64,000 nt of DNA from Streptomyces sp. SPB162 (GTDB taxonomy: Bacteria > Actinomycetota > Actinomycetes > Streptomycetales > Streptomycetaceae), in assembly GCF_029504575.1 (NCBI RefSeq), contig NZ_JAQFII010000001.1, forward strand, positions 6,207,001 to 6,271,000, written 5' to 3'. The notes beneath the pieces were generated by a model. The model did no database searches, had not been told where the DNA came from, and saw only the letters and a list, made by a program, of their open reading frames with translations. Below, piece by piece: positions 63,076-64,000 of the stretch (the first letter of the stretch is position 1; each line of letters starts with the position of its first letter). The translations under genes and the position numbers were made by a program.

Positions 63076-64000
63076 CTACTTCCCCTGCGCGTCGTGGTGG
63101 CGCCGGTTACGGGCGCTCCCCGTCTCGAACTGACTGGCCGCCGGGAAGTAGCTCGCCAGGAACATCGCGATGACGTCCGCCTGCTCCTCCTCGCTGACAT
63201 CGCCACCGTGGTAGTCGTTCAGGCAGAAGACGTCCTGGGCGCGCAGCCCGAGCATCCGGCTCAGCTTGGGGTGCTGCTCCCGCAGGCCGAGGTTGACGAA
63301 GCCGGAGGCGATGGAACCCGGCACGGCCCGGTTCGTGACGAGGCCGAGAGTGTGGTGCAGCGAGGACGGGATGGCCAGGTCGGTGGAGCTGCGCAGCTGC
63401 GCGGCCGCGGTCCTGGCCGTCTCCTCGGAGTACCGCTCGTCGATCTCCGCCAGCAGACTGCGGCTGAGCGCGTGCGGGGTGTGGAGGAAGGTGTTGGCGA
63501 CGGTGCGGCCGAACTCCCGCTCGATGAGGTTCCGGTTGTTCACCGCGGCGGCGAAGGCGAGGTCCGCCTCGCCACCGCCACCCGGCGGCAGCGCGGTCGG
63601 CGAACGGAAGAACTTCGGCAGCCCGGTGCCGGTGAAGAAGAGTTCGGGCGTGACGGTGCGTCCGAAGAACACGTCGTCGTTCATGTAGAGGAACTGCTCG
63701 GAAAGGCCCTCGATCCGGTGCAGCCGGCTCTCGATGGCATGCGAGTTGAAGGAGGGCAGTCGGCCGGTGTCGCCGAATATCTCCCGGTGGCTGACGATCT
63801 TGACCCGGGTGTGCGACGTGTCCAGCCAGCCGGGTACCTGATCGTCGGTCACCAGGTAGATGGTGCGGATCCAGGGCGCGTGCATGTCCAGGGACCGCAG
63901 CGAGTAGCGCAGTTCGTCACGGCTGCGGAACCGGGCGTTGTCCGTGGCGGAGCCCTTCGGCTCCAACCCGTGCTCCTTCAGGACCCGGTCCCGGCTCTCG
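63076..64000 (-). CDS. Stealth-family sugar-phosphate transferase (5' end outside window)
   Basis: The minus strand is open from the right edge to the stop at 63076 (about 308 residues; an internal Met at 63966 is not the start). Stealth conserved regions are visible: FRSRDELRYSLRSLDMHAPW, IRTIYLVTDDQVPGWLD (CR2), FNSHAIESRLHRIEGLSEQF, LYMNDDVFFGRTV (CR3), and the C-terminal LNDYHGGDVSEEE (CR4). The family moves hexose-1-phosphates from UDP-sugars onto cell-surface polysaccharides. The CR1 region should lie beyond the edge. Confidence 0.9.
   Translation of the reverse strand, partial: ESRDRVLKEHGLEPKGSATDNARFRSRDELRYSLRSLDMHAPWIRTIYLVTDDQVPGWLDTSHTRVKIVSHREIFGDTGRLPSFNSHAIESRLHRIEGLSEQFLYMNDDVFFGRTVTPELFFTGTGLPKFFRSPTALPPGGGGEADLAFAAAVNNRNLIEREFGRTVANTFLHTPHALSRSLLAEIDERYSEETARTAAAQLRSSTDLAIPSSLHHTLGLVTNRAVPGSIASGFVNLGLREQHPKLSRMLGLRAQDVFCLNDYHGGDVSEEEQADVIAMFLASYFPAASQFETGSARNRRHHDAQGK

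Overview
The window is chromosomal DNA of a high-GC actinomycete, almost certainly Streptomyces or a close relative. The grounds are strong GC bias at third codon positions, many GTG/TTG starts, ATGA/GTGA-coupled operons, and lineage-typical families (DUF5753 regulators, RsbW-like ATPases, SigB/F-type sigma factors, an RNase Sa-type ribonuclease, Stealth proteins, ALF-repeat and RHS secreted toxins). All calls come from reading the sequence; no database search was run.

Layout. 0-1.3 kb: a DUF5753 XRE regulator (cut by the left edge) divergent from an RsbW-like ATP-binding protein. 1.4-7.4 kb: a carbohydrate ABC importer (lipoprotein and two permeases) coupled to a GH1 beta-glucosidase, divergent from a ROK regulator, with a good promoter and a candidate operator between them. 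7.4-14.8 kb: single genes (AIM24-like protein, secreted guanyl-specific RNase, KDPG aldolase, cytochrome P450, an unusual EPSP synthase, M20 amidohydrolase, arylamine N-acetyltransferase) and a ~250-bp inverted-repeat element. 14.9-20.7 kb: a second sugar importer of the ribose type with two tandem binding proteins, permease, ATPase, ROK sugar kinase and an anchored protein of unknown function. 20.7-28.9 kb: a general-stress block with two SigB/F-type sigma factors around a DUF6296-like protein, a FAD/Rieske oxidoreductase, a Rho_N-like small protein, a large catalase and a CBM48 protein; GGGTAN boxes lie upstream of several of these. 29.0-36.4 kb: an MFS exporter, a LysR regulator and an unrecognised metabolic cluster (truncated HMGL-like aldolase, hydrolase remnant, an isopropylmalate-dehydrogenase/CinA fusion, an RraA-type aldolase and a DUF6282-like hydrolase).

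36.46-58.76 kb is read as an inserted island. An exact 24-bp direct repeat bounds it on both sides. A decayed tyrosine-recombinase tail sits beside the right copy and a transposase scrap beside the left copy. The right copy is the true 5' end of a pcaL-like gene, and the left copy is a decapitated duplicate of that 5' end. The island carries a secreted trypsin-like protein lacking two catalytic residues, a 1352-residue ALF-repeat/Hint/RNase A-like toxin with an adjacent candidate immunity gene, a transposase relic, a 2677-residue RHS protein with lectin inserts and an Stv-like C-terminal tip with a DUF7919-like neighbour, and a 1496-residue secreted LamG/ricin-B protein divergent from the RHS gene.

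58.7-64 kb is core chromosome again: pcaL, an MBL-fold hydrolase, an exodeoxyribonuclease III gene broken by one extra C, a cupin, a DUF6278-like protein, a TfoX C-terminal-domain protein, and the 3' part of a Stealth phosphotransferase cut by the right edge. I saw no rRNA, tRNA, CRISPR array or replication origin.
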